NCBI GenBank assembly: GCA_031772625.1
Contig: CM062814.1
Location: 366,980,781 to 367,044,780, forward strand
Direction of reading: 5' to 3'
DNA length: 64,000 nt
DNA from: Pinus tabuliformis
Taxonomy: Eukaryota > Streptophyta > Pinopsida > Pinales > Pinaceae
Shown here: in pieces, positions 1 to 13,599 of the stretch
How the letters are laid out: each line of letters starts with the position of its first letter
Position numbering within the stretch: the stretch's first letter is position 1
Translations under genes and position numbers: made by a program
The notes under the pieces: generated by a model
The model's database searches: none
What the model was told of the DNA's origin: nothing
What the model saw: the letters and a program-made list of their open reading frames with translations, nothing else

Positions 1-579
1 AAATTACCCAATCTTTAACACTTCATAAAAAATGTGTGGAACTTTGCAAAACTTGCTGCAATTGAATCTCTATTGTGGAAATACATTGTTAATAAAGTAT
101 GTGAATCTCCGAGCTTATGTTTTTCGAACTGCAACATATTGATTCATTAATACTCAATAGGATATTCACTCATAAAACTTATCTATAGAGATGAGCAATT
201 TGAAAAAATAAATTAAAAAGTACATACACATATCACGAGCATAGACCCTTTACAACTCAGGTCATTCCATTGGGACAATACTCATGGGTCCCAATGGATA
301 CAAGTCGGGAGTTGGGGTTGACTGGTGTGTTCTTTTTCTTAATGCACCTCAATTGTTGTTGAGCCCGACTATAATAAACTGCAATTGTGAGTCCCATCGG
401 AACAAGTCGGGAGGTTGGGCCTGACTTAAGGTCGTGAATCAACCCTCCTTTTGCCTTCTCATTTTTTGTCTACGCACCTCCAATTTTTTACTAACTACTA
501 AGACCACAACATAAGGTCAGGAGGTTGTGTTTCTGTTGGCTAAAATTTAAACAAACAATTTGTAAAGTAAACATTAGAA

Positions 580-582
<3 letters not shown>
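1..582. repeat. Degenerate repeat-rich intergenic DNA, no gene seen
   Basis: No convincing coding region. From about 285 the sequence carries loosely repeated phrases such as AAGTCGGGAG and GGTCAGGAGGTTGTG. Similar phrases recur near 1060-1200, so this looks like a decayed dispersed or tandem repeat. The short open frames here have no recognisable domain. Confidence 0.4.

Positions 583-658
<76 letters not shown>
583..658. repeat. (AT)n microsatellite, about 76 bp
   Basis: Uninterrupted AT dinucleotide run, visible directly. It sits in non-coding DNA. Copy number in such runs is unstable and often mis-assembled. Confidence 0.97.
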
Positions 659-660
<2 letters not shown>

Positions 661-2100
661 TAATGATGTTTATTTACATTCAGATTGGTTCATAATGATT
701 TTCGTCTTATATCACATTGATATTTGTGCCACCAGATTATTTTTTTGGAGGGGTGTTGATTTAATACAATTTACAGTGAGGAGGGTGGACCGTTGTCGGA
801 TTGTTCGTTGGCAGTAGTGTTGAATTACTACAATGCATGATAAGGACCATGTGTTATCATCTTTATTATTTTGTAGATGGCTTGGGACATATGAGCATAC
901 AAAAAAATTTATATTTTATGAAAATTTACACAAATTTCGAAGCAGAGCCCCTTCTTATGCATTCCATGGTTTAGAGTCGGGGTTATCTCACTTTTCCCAT
1001 TGTCAAATGAAAACAAGGTCAAACCTCTAACTAGTCAGGGTCAAGGAGCTCCCAGTACAGGTCCCACTGGAATAGGTCGGGAGTTTGGGTTCAACATGGT
1101 ATAGGGAGTTGATTCTTCTTCTCCATATTTTATTTTTTTTGTCCATGTACCTCGAACTGTTGAATAACTGTTGGGCCCACAACATGAGGTCGGGAGGTTA
1201 TGTCTTTGTTCACTTTGTATCTCTTCTTGTGACCTGACTTTACTTCAATAAAAACTATGATTTTTGTTTAGTGGCCCTTTCACATTGCAAGGATTGACCG
1301 CTTACTTCCCCTGTATTGACCTATTTAAATATATCAATTCTCCTTTTGTAGTAGTGGTATGATAAGTTGGACATATGATTATTTATAAAAAAAAATCATT
1401 GCTCAATTTCTGACCTCTTAACTCAAAAATTCCTCCAACCCTCCACCCTAGACATTGCCCCAACTTGTTTTTGAGTTGGCATCAGAATCGGTAAAGCTAT
1501 CTAATTTTTTTAAAGTACCTCCGACTATTCGACTAACCAACTTCTGGGTCCTCAATCTGTGAATAAAATAATATTAATCTCGACTTGAGCTCCTTTCATT
1601 ATTCTTAAATTATTCTTTTTTTTCCAATAAAATTAATTGTTTGTTTAGCTTCGATCTAGGTTTTAAAAATAGGTTTTCCCAACTACAACATTGATCTTGC
1701 CTCATTTTTTGAAAAATGGTTGAGAGGTCTTTTCACATTCATTTGAAATTCGTTACATGTCATGCGAATTAAACAACTCAGTATCCAAGAATTTCAAAAC
1801 CTTGCATTTATGATTAAACCTCCTATGTCAACTGTTCTCTAAAAGAACAACCCAGAAACCTGAACTTCAACTTAAATTGTAGCAATTTTCTCTATAACTT
1901 GCAACTTTTGGTAAGTAGTGATATTTCAGAAGGTTTTATTTATTCAATTAGACTGGTCTTCATAAAAAATCTTAATTATTTGTCTTATTGCCCATAAAGG
2001 CCGTAAAATGAGGAAAAAAAACAAATCCCTTGCTTCAAGGTAAGGAGCTAAATAGATTAAAGATAAACTAAAAGAGGTAGAAGATCCAGAACCAGAAATT
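659..2100. repeat. Non-coding, decayed repeat DNA
   Basis: The GTCGGGAG-type phrases seen near 300-540 recur near 1070-1200, and a weaker relative (GTACCTCCGACTATTCGAC) lies near 1515. I see no gene. The rest is AT-rich and featureless. Confidence 0.35.
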
Positions 2101-4439
2101 TATTATCTGAACTCAAATTTTGATTTCCAACACTACTTTCAAAATGAAAGACACATGTACAATGAAATGGGAGGAAATTTATAATTTATTTCAAAATAGG
2201 GAGTGGCTAAAGTCAGAAAGTTCTAGTAAGGAGAAAAATGCATTGTATGAGAACATTAAAAGGACAAAATTACACATGATTACCGCTAGGGCTAAAATAT
2301 TTCCTTATTATGACATGATACAATGGATTTTGGGTCATATTAACATTTGTACATGCACAATTATAAATTTCAATAGAAATGTGATAGCATCTTGGAAATC
2401 AGACACCCTTTTAAAAATTTATAAGAACAATTCTCCTAACCCATTCTTTACTTCTAATTTTCTTGATAATTTCAACAACACAATTTTTAAACAAATTGGC
2501 AAAAATTATGATAAACTAATTCAATTTGGTCATAGGAAGAGAAAGACGGATTGAAACTCAAATCACCTAAGGATTTCCCTATTGTTATTTTAAAATTTTA
2601 ATTTAGGCTCATCATCAAAATGTTGTGCATATTATATGGCGAAAAGCACCTTCAGCATTGAAAAACGCAGTGGTTGTCATTGATTCACAGTATCCACTAT
2701 GATTGAAAACATTTCAATTAGGCTAAGATTCTCTCTCAAAACATGAAAAATGCTTTGAAGTTGGCAGTTTCATGCCCTCCAGGCTATGAACACATTTTTT
2801 TATGTCTACTTATCTCATGGAAATTGTGATTACCTCTGACCCCTTTCCTCTCATGAATCAGAATTATCCCACTGATGATTAGTTGCCCATTCAAAATTAT
2901 GCTTTAGTGTTTTGGGAAAGTAATTATAAATTTCATTTTTATGACATTTGTAATTATGTAATGATCCCTTTACATGAAGTCATCTTTGGCAATGCTTCTC
3001 CAATGATTAGCCAAGAGATGAAAGAGCCACTAGATCAAATATGAGATTGGTTCATTGAAGAGTTTTTTCCTATATCAGAATATATGGGAGTGAGGTTAGT
3101 CCTCATGTATTGCCAAGGTAGATTCCAGAAAGAATTTCTCTTAGAGGAAAATGGTCAAGATATCAAACAACATTAAATGGTCAAGCATGAAATATGAGTA
3201 AAATTCAGTGGAAAATTTGACCAAATTTTCCAATTATGTTTAGAAGAATAAAATTGAATGAAAAGGTCACGCATTCAAGGAAGTTGAAGAACTTAACAAT
3301 CTTTGGTTTTACTAATTATCCCATTCTTTTATGACCCTAGTGCAATAATAAATGATCATTATAAGTTTGTAAGCTATATAAAAAAAATTACTCATGAAAA
3401 GCCTCCTTTTGATGATGTTTTCATAAACATTGATTGTTTTGATCATGTGATTGAAAGGGGAAAAAAAATGAGTGTTGAGGATAGGGAAAAAATTTAGGAA
3501 TTTAGAGAAAACACTTATGATTTTCTTAAACAAAAATGTGTCTTGTCTTAAATTATAATTTAATATTTGAAATATTTTGAACATCTAAAAGTTAATTTTG
3601 TTTAACTTCTTTTAGAAGAATCGTCTTCTTCTGAGCAGTTTCAAAAAATTCAAATTAAAAATATGCCTGATGTTTCTGTTATGGTCTAACAATAAAATAT
3701 TCTTGAAGATAGCAAAGATGTTGATGTTAAAGAAAAACAATGAAAGTATTGAATATTTGTTTGAAGAATATAGAAGTCTTAAAGCAATTTTTTCATCCAT
3801 TCTCCAATGGGAAAAGAAATCACTACCTCATCACATTCCTAAAACCACTAAGAAGGACAAGAGGATCATGTATGCTACATTAAACCATAGAGAAAAAAAA
3901 GCAAAGGAAATCTAAGTGTGGACAAAGAAATCCATTCAGCATTGCATCAAGGTATGGGAAATTGGGACATACTTCAATGAATAATTTGATCTTCCTGGAT
4001 CCAAACTAATAATGGAGGCAGTCCCAGGTTCTCTGAATCAACAACAGAAAAAAGATTGCATAGTAAAAGTTTTGAGAGAGATGACCGAAACCAATATTTG
4101 GATGCAAAAAACTTTCCAAAAGTTTCTACAATTTCATTTTGAAGAGATCAAAATTATTTCAAAATTTGATGTTAAGTATAGTAAAAAGAAAAGGTTTATT
4201 TAGAATTTAATATCAATGTGTGAGGTCAACATTGTTTGTTTCTATCTGATTCACTTTTCTACAATTTCTTATGTCTATAAAGATTGGGTATGCTTTATCC
4301 AAACAAATTCTCCTCATCAACTCACCATTCAATATAGGGACTCTAAAGAGGAAGAGGAAGTTTGAAAGAGTTTGCCACTTTTTCTAGGAAATTATCCTTA
4401 GATAAGGACAATATTTCGTTTTCAGCATCATCATTACCT
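2100..4439 (+). other. Possible decayed gag-like sequence
   Basis: Several lysine- and asparagine-rich open stretches on the plus strand (about 2120-2554, 3670-3915, 4012-4203) do not join into one gene. Near 3925-3985 a basic stretch is followed by a reading resembling a degraded zinc knuckle (Cys, then GKLGH). A gag-like reading also appears beyond the gypsy insertion, near 11490-11690 (FLQRL-type phrase). The gypsy element at 4445-10218 may therefore have landed in an older retroelement. This is inference from weak similarity. An unrelated decayed gene is possible. Confidence 0.2.
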
Positions 4440-4444
4440 AAAGA

Positions 4445-5871
4445 TGATATGAAATGATCATAAACTAAATACTGATGTAGAATTGATTAACCATTAATGA
4501 TTTGAATGTTAGCTGAAGCACACAAACCGAGGAAAAACTGCTTGAAAAGAACACTTTATGACAGCTGATTAAACATAAAATCGATGCATAACAAAAGTGC
4601 AAACAGTAAAAACATAGCGATACCAGACAAAAAATTGATGATGGAGTTCGTCCCTGATGGACTACGTCTCCAGGTTTGCTTTCAAGATGGGTAACTATTT
4701 TTATTAGGAATGAGAATAAGGTGTTTAATACACAGAGAAAAGACTAGACTGAATGTGCATGCACGCACCTCTGATCACTGTCATTAGATAGCCCTCTAAA
4801 CCAGCTTTCCAACACTTCTTACAGTTTCCAAAACCGACCTCGGATGCTCCCATAACACTAAGAACAAAAACCACCTATGTCCTCTAGAATCTGCATACAA
4901 AAGTCAAGAACCACTCTAATGTCTTTCAAAGGACAAATCTGCCTCTTATAGGCCTACAAATACATTCAAACTCCCTTCACTGAGTTTAGGGATGAATTTG
5001 GCCTAATTTGGGTTTAGGAGCTTCGGTCTTGTGATTTCTTGACACCTAGGCTAGGCTTTTATGACCTTTGAATTAATTTTTAACAACAAAACCATAGTAA
5101 ACCCCAAATAACTTTATCATAAAGTTTTCCCGCTGGCAATTAGGTTGACGGTGTGGAGTTGGTTGACCGCCCAAGTGAATAGGCTACGGTCTAACCCCGA
5201 TGGATTATCCATCCATTTTTCACATGACCTTCCGATATAGTCTATGTTCAGTGCGTGGTTTAGATGGTTTTATGGTTTATTTGTTATGTTTTACAATGTG
5301 ATTTATGCCGAGAGCTATATGGTGAGGTTTTGAGGTCATAGAACTTAGGTTTAGTGTTAGGCTTTAGACTTAGGAATTGTATTAACACATAGTTTTTGGT
5401 GTTGTGATAGGTTAGGACTTAGGTGATAGTATGTAGCATGGTTTAAATGTAATTTTAGGGTTTTATATTTTACATTAGGTGTAAAAACAACTTTTTCAAT
5501 TATTGTCACAAAGTGACATAAAACCACATACGAATCGTCGACAAAACAATGTTTGTGATGACACCCCTGACGAAATATCAAACCTCTGCAATGGATGACA
5601 CAAACATGTCTACACCAAAACTTGCTTATCGAATGACAAAAACAAATGTGATCGACCATTCCTGGCGGAAGTGTCGATGAACTCAAGTCGACAACCAAGT
5701 ACAACCGATATCAACTGAATGCCATGAAAAGTATGAACATTACATAAACAACCTAATCCCTAACCAACATTATTTATCTGTCGAAGCTGAATTGAAGCGA
5801 CGATGATATTGAACACTGGTGACGACACTCGAACACCTATACAATTGAATCAACAGAATCCTCGTGGATCA
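4445..5871 (-). repeat. Left LTR (3' LTR) of the gypsy-type fossil
   Basis: Matches 8612-10218 along its length. Its right edge is the shared phrase ending GTGGATCA, next to a purine run on the minus strand. Small open frames inside (for example 5357-5704 minus) are LTR shadow and not genes. Confidence 0.8.
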
Positions 5872-8611
5872 TTCCTTTCCAGTTGCAAGCTTTTGGGCCA
5901 CAAAGGTTTTAATAAACAAATAGTCAATGAGGGTAGAACTCCCTCTCTTTTCACCTTGACCTGACAATATACCAATACATTTGATCAATCAGCTGCAAGT
6001 GATGACCTTGATGATGTTGACCAAGGCACTTTTTGATTCAGTGACCTATTTCTTCCATCTGCAGTATGAAAAACTTGTGACGATGGGAAAACAACATATT
6101 ATCAACATAGAAATTGAATTCTTTCCATGAAGACTCGTGAGTTAGTGATTCACAATCTTTGAAAACACTCTACTGGATGTTGTTTAATACCATCAACCGG
6201 ATAAACATTCTATTTTGCAGAATAACAGAGACAATTAAAGATACCTTCGACATCAAACCAACTACATGATTTAACATACTTTCCTCATTCTTGTTTACTA
6301 AGTGAACTTTCTACATTGAACCTATCCAACTGTAAGGTGAAATTTGTTGCAACTTAGTTTGTCTTTGAAAGTATTGAGTTAGCTCTTGATTTTTTTGAAT
6401 CACTTTTCCTTTATTTATTACATGATGTTTCCATTGATTAGCACTTTCCCCTGATGCATATGTTCCCATTAAACACTTTGACACTGCTTTAGAAAAGGCT
6501 TTGATATGAAAACAAATAGGTTTCCTGTCCACTTGAAAAGAGGTTTCTAAACTGTTCGAGACATGACATGGTGACATAATACAAGAGAAATCGAGCATCA
6601 ACTTTCCCCAATACTAACCTGTATCCCTACAACCGTTAAGTTCCAAACTTAAACTAAATTGATTCATTCTGATAATGGGAAGAGGAGCTTTAGGCACAAA
6701 ATGTGTTTCATGTTGTATTGCTTGCTTATTATTAAGATGTTTGGTTTTACATAGGACTGAACAAGTTTCTATCTCTTTAATAAAACCATATTTAAGCTGA
6801 GTTGCATAACTTAAACAAGATTAATGTTCATTGTTATGTTGATAATTTACACACATGATTACAAACCGCTTGTTTGAACTTATTGATCACTTCATTTGAT
6901 TAACATTAACTGAATTCAAGTTATTTTTACTTTGATGTGCCCTAACAATAAATTAAACCCCATCTTTCTTAAGGTGATATTTATGTTCTCTGCTGTAAAA
7001 TACTACATAACGATCAGAAAGATAAGGAGTTCCTAAGACAACTCCACATATGTCTACTAAAACCACATCTAATTCCACTTCATGAATTTAATTAGTTGTT
7101 ATAGAAAATATTAATCGACATTGTTTGGTGACTTTTATCTGAGTTGATTTATTTAGCCATACTAATGGGTAAGGTCTTGGATGATTCCATGTTTCCAAAC
7201 ACAAACTTTTAACTAAATGTTCAGATATTAGATTTGCCTGTGATCCACTGTCAAACATTGTGTCTATCTTTGTATTCTTATAAGTTATCTTTAGGTTAAA
7301 CAATTCAGCTCTTTTATCCTCATGCGAAAGATTTATGTTTGAATAAGATGCAATAGTTTTCGAACTTGAACCAATTTCAGAAGTTTTACTTGTTGTAACC
7401 ATGGTGGTTATCCTCCTTTAATCATCTGAATCTAAACCTAGATCTTGCTGGACTGCTGCAATGGCCTTCTTTTCATCCTTCTCCTTAAGGAACCTTTTGG
7501 GCTTACGTTTTGGATGAAATTTCCAACACTTAGATTCATCATGACCGATTCTCTGGCAATGAGAACAAGTAGGTCTTTCCTTCTGAACAATCATTGATTT
7601 CTTTCTCTTCGAAACGTTATTCCCCTTACTATCATTGAAATATTTAGTTTCCAACTCTTTGGATGACTGTGATGAAAACTTAAATGGTTTTCAACCTAAT
7701 TCAATATGTATGGCTTAAACACACACTTCATCGAAATCATCAGGATTAAACATCAATAATGTATGCCGCACAGATGAATGTAAATTGCTGATGTATTTTA
7801 ACAAAGTTTCACGTGTATCCAATGAAATACCAAGCACCAATAATTTATTTCTGAAATCCTAAGTAAAATGCTGAACACTCTGCCCTTTACCTTGCCTCAG
7901 ATGCTGCCAATCGATAAAAGCTTGCTACATGTATCCTAAAGGATAGAACTGTTTCCTAAGAGCTTTTAGAAACTTAAACCATGAAGAGATGACTTTTCCT
8001 TTACTCTTTACATCTATCTGATTTTTGCTTCCCACCAGATTAAATTCTAAGTGTAGCTAACTGAATTTTAGTTCTATCACTTGAAATGTTCTGAATGCTA
8101 CAATACAATTCTAACTGCTTTATCCAATTATCTAGCTTTTTAGGATTCATTTCGCCATCATAAACAGGTAACTCAAATTTAACATCAAGTTTCAAAAGAG
8201 ATGTTTTCTTAGGTTTCTTTTCCGTTTTAGATTCTACACTGGAATAAGAAGAAGAAAAAGAGGATGATGGAGATGATGCAGGGGAAGGTGGTTTATCAGT
8301 CTTACCTTTACCTTTGTCTGTTTTCGATGTCTTTGAAGAAGAAGCTACATCTCTCACCTTCTCATCTTCGTACAATTCTCCCAACATCTGCTGCATGGTT
8401 AAGAACACCTAATGAAACTGTTCTTCACTTATGTTAGTTTTAGTGTTTTCACCTTCATCAGGTCCTAACATGGTCGATTTTTGAATGACTCATCGCTTTC
8501 CAATATCTGGATCGATCTACTCAAGGATTCCTTCTCCTCGTTGCGACTTTGACCTGCTAAACATTCGATTGCAAATTATACAAACGAAACCTACTCTGAT
8601 ACCAAATTATA

Positions 8612-10218
8612 TCATTTGAGATGATCATAAACTAAAAACTGATGTATAATTGGTTAACCATTAATTATTTGAATGTTCGTTGAAGCACGAAAACTAAGGA
8701 AAAATTGCTTGAAAAGAACACTTTACGACAACTGATTAAACAAAAAATCGATGCATAATACAAGTGAAAACAATAAATACACAGTGATACTAGACAACAA
8801 ATTGATGATGGAGTTCATCCCTGATGCACTATGTCTCCAGGTCCGCTTTCGAGATGGGTGACCGTCTTTATTACGAATGAGAAGAAGGTGTTGATTACAT
8901 AGAGAAAATACTAGACTGTATTTGAACACAGGCACTTCTGATCATTGTCATCAGATAGCCCTCTAAACCAGCTTTCCAACACCTCTTACAGTTTCCAAAA
9001 CCAACCTTGGATATTCCCGTAACACTGAAAACAAAAACTTCCTATGTCGTCCATAATCTGCATACAGAAGTCAAGAACCACTCTAATATCTTTCAAAGGA
9101 TAAATCTGCCTTTTATAAGCCTGAAAATACGTTCAAACTCCCTTCACTAAGTTTAGGGATGAATTTGGCATAATGTGGGTTTAGGAGCTTTGGTCGTATG
9201 CTTGCCTGACACCTAGGATAGGGTTTTATGACCTTTGAATTAATTTTTAACAACAATAACCATAATAAACCCCAAAATAACTTTATCATAATGTTTTCCC
9301 ACTGGAGGTTAGGTTGATGGCACGGATTTTGTTGACTTCCCATGTGAATAGGCAGCATTCTAACCACAGGCGGACACCTCTCCAATGGTTCTGCTAATGG
9401 AGAGTTCTGACGGTTAAATGTGACCGCTTCTGGCGCAGTCTCTACTCGATTATACTGCCTGCCACGATGATAACCTCTACCACTTACGTAGTTGTTAACA
9501 TGCTACTGGTTCCGATGTGGTCTCTAGGCCGACGGTTAGGACTTGGCAGTCATGTTAACCCCAATGGCTTATCTATCCGTTGTTCACATGATACGGTCTA
9601 TGTTGACTGCGGGGTTTAGATAGTTTTATGGTTTATTTGTAATGTTTTATAATGTGATTTAGGCCAAGAGATATATGGTGAGGTTTTGAGGTCATAGAAC
9701 TTAGGTTTAGGGTTAGGCTTTTAGGCTTAGGAATTGTATTAATACATAGTTTTTGGTGTTGTGATAGGTTAGGACTTAGGTGATAGGTTTGTAGCATGGT
9801 TTTAGGCTTTTAGATTTCACATTAGGTGTAAAATCACCTTTTTCAATTATTGTTACAAAGTGACATAAAACCACATATGAATCATCAACAAAACAAAATT
9901 TGTGACAACACCCCTAACCAAATATCAAACCTCTGCAATGGACGATACAATCAAGTCAACACCAAATCCTTCTTGTCGAACGACAAAAACACATGTCGTC
10001 GACCACTCCTAGCGGAATTATTGATGAACTCAAGTTGACAGTGAGGTACAACCCATACCAACTGAACTCCATTAAAACTATGAACATTACATGAACAACA
10101 TGATCCCTAACCAACACTGTCAATCTGTCGAAGCTGAAATGAAGTGACGACGATATTGAACACTGATGACAACACTTGAACACTTATACAATTGAATCAA
10201 CAGAATCCTCCTGGATCA
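8612..10218 (-). repeat. Right LTR (5' LTR) of the gypsy-type fossil
   Basis: Pairs with 4445-5871. The primer-binding site lies just inside it (8593-8604). It ends in CTGGATCA followed by the AAAGA target duplication. The two LTRs are unequal in length (about 1,607 against 1,427 bp) and well diverged. Confidence 0.8.
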
Positions 10219-10223
10219 AAAGA

Positions 10224-13160
10224 AAATCTTGAAGATTTTGTAATTATTTTAGTATTTATATGGTCTCTTACATTGATGTAAGATTCGATGATTTGTGGAA
10301 CTGAAGGTTTGCAGTCTATAATTAATTTTTGAGGCCACTATTTTTTGAAGACCAAATTCATCATTAAATTTGTTTATGAGTTATGTGTCTAATGTCTTGT
10401 CATCATTTTAATTTTTTAATAGATGCGTGTGGTATTCATTTTCTAAAATTATTCATATTGAACTCTGATTGAATATTGTGATATTCTGTTAACATTTCCT
10501 AAGATATATTGCAACACATTTTTATTTTCATACAAATATTATGAATTGTTTGTTGCTTATGTTCTTATTTGATGCTGAAATATGAAACCAAAGCAATTTT
10601 CATTGTACTTTTAGTTTAACAGTTTCTTTAGAAACATCTTGTGTGGCTAGTTTGAACCAGATTCCAGTGATATTCAAACGTGCATAATATTTTCTCTTAA
10701 ATGTTATGTTTGAATGAAACCCTCATCCCACCACCTTCGCTATTATATTTTCCATCAAATACAGATTATTGTGCATCAAAAGTAGTTTGTATAGTTTTTC
10801 TAGACATACGTAAGTACAAAGATATGTCATATATTTTCCCTAGTGAGTTAAACAATTTATGTTATCCCTGAAACTATAAGCAATTTAACATGTAGATCCA
10901 TTATTTGTTGTATAAGTTTCATGTGTTGAGAGATCCTCTAAAAATGTTTGTCAAAATATGTGAAAATAGGTCTATGGATGGTTTTTTCAATGCTATATTA
11001 TTCTAGGTTTTTTGTTAGCTACTCATATTATTGTATTTACTCTTAAGAATCTAAATCAATGGGTCAATGATAGGAATAGGTATGGTTCTATGTTTTCCTT
11101 TTGCTTTAGTCAGATATGGACAAATGCATTTGTGTCTTAGATTAACTACATTTAGTTATCTAGTTTTGAAAACCATAAATGGTTGACCTCAACCATAGTT
11201 AGTAAAGTCCCAACTCAGTGATGGCGACAAAGCTGCATTCCGATTTAATTGTATATTTTCAGTAAGCGTAACACGTGGTATTGGCCAAGATCATTTTGAC
11301 CCATCAATTAATGACAAGACAATATTTTCATTTAGGCATCTTAATCAATTCTAATGTTACATATTAAATTTAAAAAATTGTTTAGGAAAGCGGAATATGT
11401 CAATCGATTACACACACAATAGAAACATAGCACATTACTAGCCAAATCAGCTCATAATTGGAAATAATTCATGGAACTATTTGTGATTGCTCAAGCAAAA
11501 TTATGATTATGAAGAAATTTATATCAAATTTGATACAATAGAGAGGAATGGAAATGAACCTATGTCTAATTTACTTCAAAGGTTATGGAAATTATTTGTA
11601 GGATTCCTAGGAGCAACAGAGCATCCACCCATTAAATCGTTTACTAGTTTCCATAACTTGTCTTTGCCCCTAAAGAAGATGAGTTTCCCTTAGGAAGTGA
11701 TAAGAGTTTAATGTTGTGCAGACTTGATTTCTCTTGACTTTTGAAATTTGCAATCAAAGTGTTCATAATTGTCTTCTAGATTCAAGATATTCAGCAAATG
11801 TTATGGTGGTTATGTTGCTAGCTAAGATATTTTTGAAAATCAAATTATCAAGAAGTTTGGTGAAGATAAAAAAAAAGCATTCTTAATTGTGGAAATGTCA
11901 AATATTAAAATGAATTTTACTTAATCAATTGAATATTGCAACCAAATATTCCATTCTATTCTTAATGGAATATTGAAAACAGGGAGATCATGTGTTAACT
12001 AAAGTTTATACTCCCGCCTTCCCTCAAATGTGGCTTTTGCCACTATTGGAGTAGATAAAGAAATATCAGCCATAAATATGGAACAAGATTTAAATGATGA
12101 AAAATAAATTGTTAAAGTAGCATATAAACAACTTTGTGGTTACAAGAAAACCAAAACAATTGCCAAGAATTTTTTTTTAACTAGTGAAACTAAAACATTA
12201 TGTTTTATTTATTTTATATATTAATTAAAATGTTATGTTTTAATTTATTTTAATAATATAAATAATTAATATGTGGATTGCATTTTGTTTCTTTCCAAAA
12301 CTTATCGCAATAAGTTTTAAAAATGTTTTTTTGTTTGTAAATTCTCATTATTAATTTATAATTTTATAATAATATATATAATACTTTTAAAAATTAATGT
12401 TTTTTAAAAAGTATTCGCTGACACAATGCAACATCAGGGTTTGGTTCTATGGGTTTATTTCCTAGAAATATGTTAGCAGAGTCGACCCTGACTATGGCAT
12501 CTTTGCATCGATTTCGCTGCCTCCATGAGATTGTATTAATTATTGAGATTATTGGGAGACAACAATCCCTTGAAGGCCAAATTTTGTTTCTCACCGACTA
12601 GTCTATTACGACCATGTCAATTTAATTTAAACAATGCATGCTTTAGATATGAAATCGAGAAAGATCACATAATTTAGAGTTTTCAATAATGCATTTAGTA
12701 CCATTTTTTAATGAGAAAATTGAGAAATTTTTAAAAAATAATAGAACTTTCATATTTTTAAACATTATGCTATATGTTGTTTTCGAAACTGATTTTAATT
12801 TTAATTTTAATTCATTATGTAAATATAATATATTGTGCTTCAAATACAACTACCTTAAATGCATGGTGCATAGGTATATGGTTGGACATTTTTGCAAGGA
12901 GCCCAAAGCCATTATAACTAACATCTGGATTTTCCAACTTAGACATTTTTGTGACTCTACAAGGTACTTGGTTTTCCCAAATTAAATACAAATATGGAAA
13001 TGTTTCAATCCAAAAACATAATAATTTTACATTATGACTGTTCTACTTCAAAAAACTTTGTGATTTTGTAAAATGGATTGCTCAAAAGAATATTAGCTAT
13101 GAGAAGATGATCTTTAAAAAAGATGGTTAATTGAAGGTTAATACAATCAAACTCAATGTT
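10224..13160. other. AT-rich intergenic DNA with decayed repeat sequence
   Basis: No intact gene. A plus-strand open stretch near 11487-11693 reads like part of a retroelement gag (acidic helix, then a FLQRL-like phrase). 12180-12380 is low-complexity A/T. A GC-richer island near 12410-12600 has no recognised product. An open frame at 12689-12985 is Phe/Asn/Tyr-rich with no domain and is probably chance. Confidence 0.3.
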
Positions 13161-13162
13161 TT

Positions 13163-13560
13163 ATGCACATAAAATTCAAAACTAACACATACAACTTGCC
13201 CATTGTTATGATTACATCTCTCTCAATCACCCTCAATGAATTCTTTGTTTTTGTAACTCTATTTATCCTAAAAGAGCATCTACAATGTAGGCTTTGTTCA
13301 AATGTGGCAATTGTTAAACACACGAGAATAGTGGAGAACCAAATAGGATAAATGTGAATGAAATTTTATTAACAATGATGTACATTTATATTAAATTCCT
13401 GTGACCATTGGTCTTCACATACCAGGTGGTCTCTTGGACTACGATGACTATTCACATTCCACACCAACCCTTAGTGGATTAAGTGTCCAACATTTCCCCC
13501 TTAATCTGAAGGGGTATATACAAGTCGAAGAAGAGAACTCTAATACCACAATGCATGAAA
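13163..13560 (-). mobile_element. LTR-element remnant, possibly TRIM-like
   Basis: On the minus strand a tRNA-iMet-type primer site (TGGTATTAGAG, complement of about 13537-13547) is followed within about 40 bases by a purine run (complement of about 13492-13502). Then comes TGTTGG (complement of 13486-13491), a typical LTR start. An AATAAA motif lies further in (near 13365-13372 on the complement). A primer site and polypurine tract this close together, with no coding interior, is the arrangement known for TRIM elements. I could not match a second LTR, so the edges are uncertain. It is a broken fossil. Confidence 0.35.
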
Positions 13561-13599
13561 GAAGTAAGTTGAATGTCCTCTTTGAGATGATGACATAAG

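Larger units (their letters stand above)
4445..10218 (-). mobile_element. Ty3/gypsy-type LTR retrotransposon fossil
   Basis: Two long direct repeats (4445-5871 and 8612-10218) flank a short interior. AAAGA lies on both outer sides (4440-4444 and 10219-10223) and looks like the target-site duplication. Read on the minus strand, the right LTR is followed by a tRNA-iMet-type primer site (TGGTATCAGAGT, complement of 8593-8604). A purine run (complement of 5872-5880) precedes the left LTR. Interior parts in order: gag-like N-terminal region (about 8471-8040), zinc-knuckle region (7654-7418, C-x2-C-x4-H-x4-C), retropepsin-like FDSGSQ (7402-7088). I recognise no reverse transcriptase, RNase H or integrase in the 2.7-kb interior. 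The element is broken in many places. The LTRs differ by well over 10% by eye, so it is old. Confidence 0.8.

Noticed and set aside
5357-5704. 115-residue minus-strand frame
   Set aside because: Lies in the gypsy LTR and is only partly open in the partner LTR at 9956-10183.
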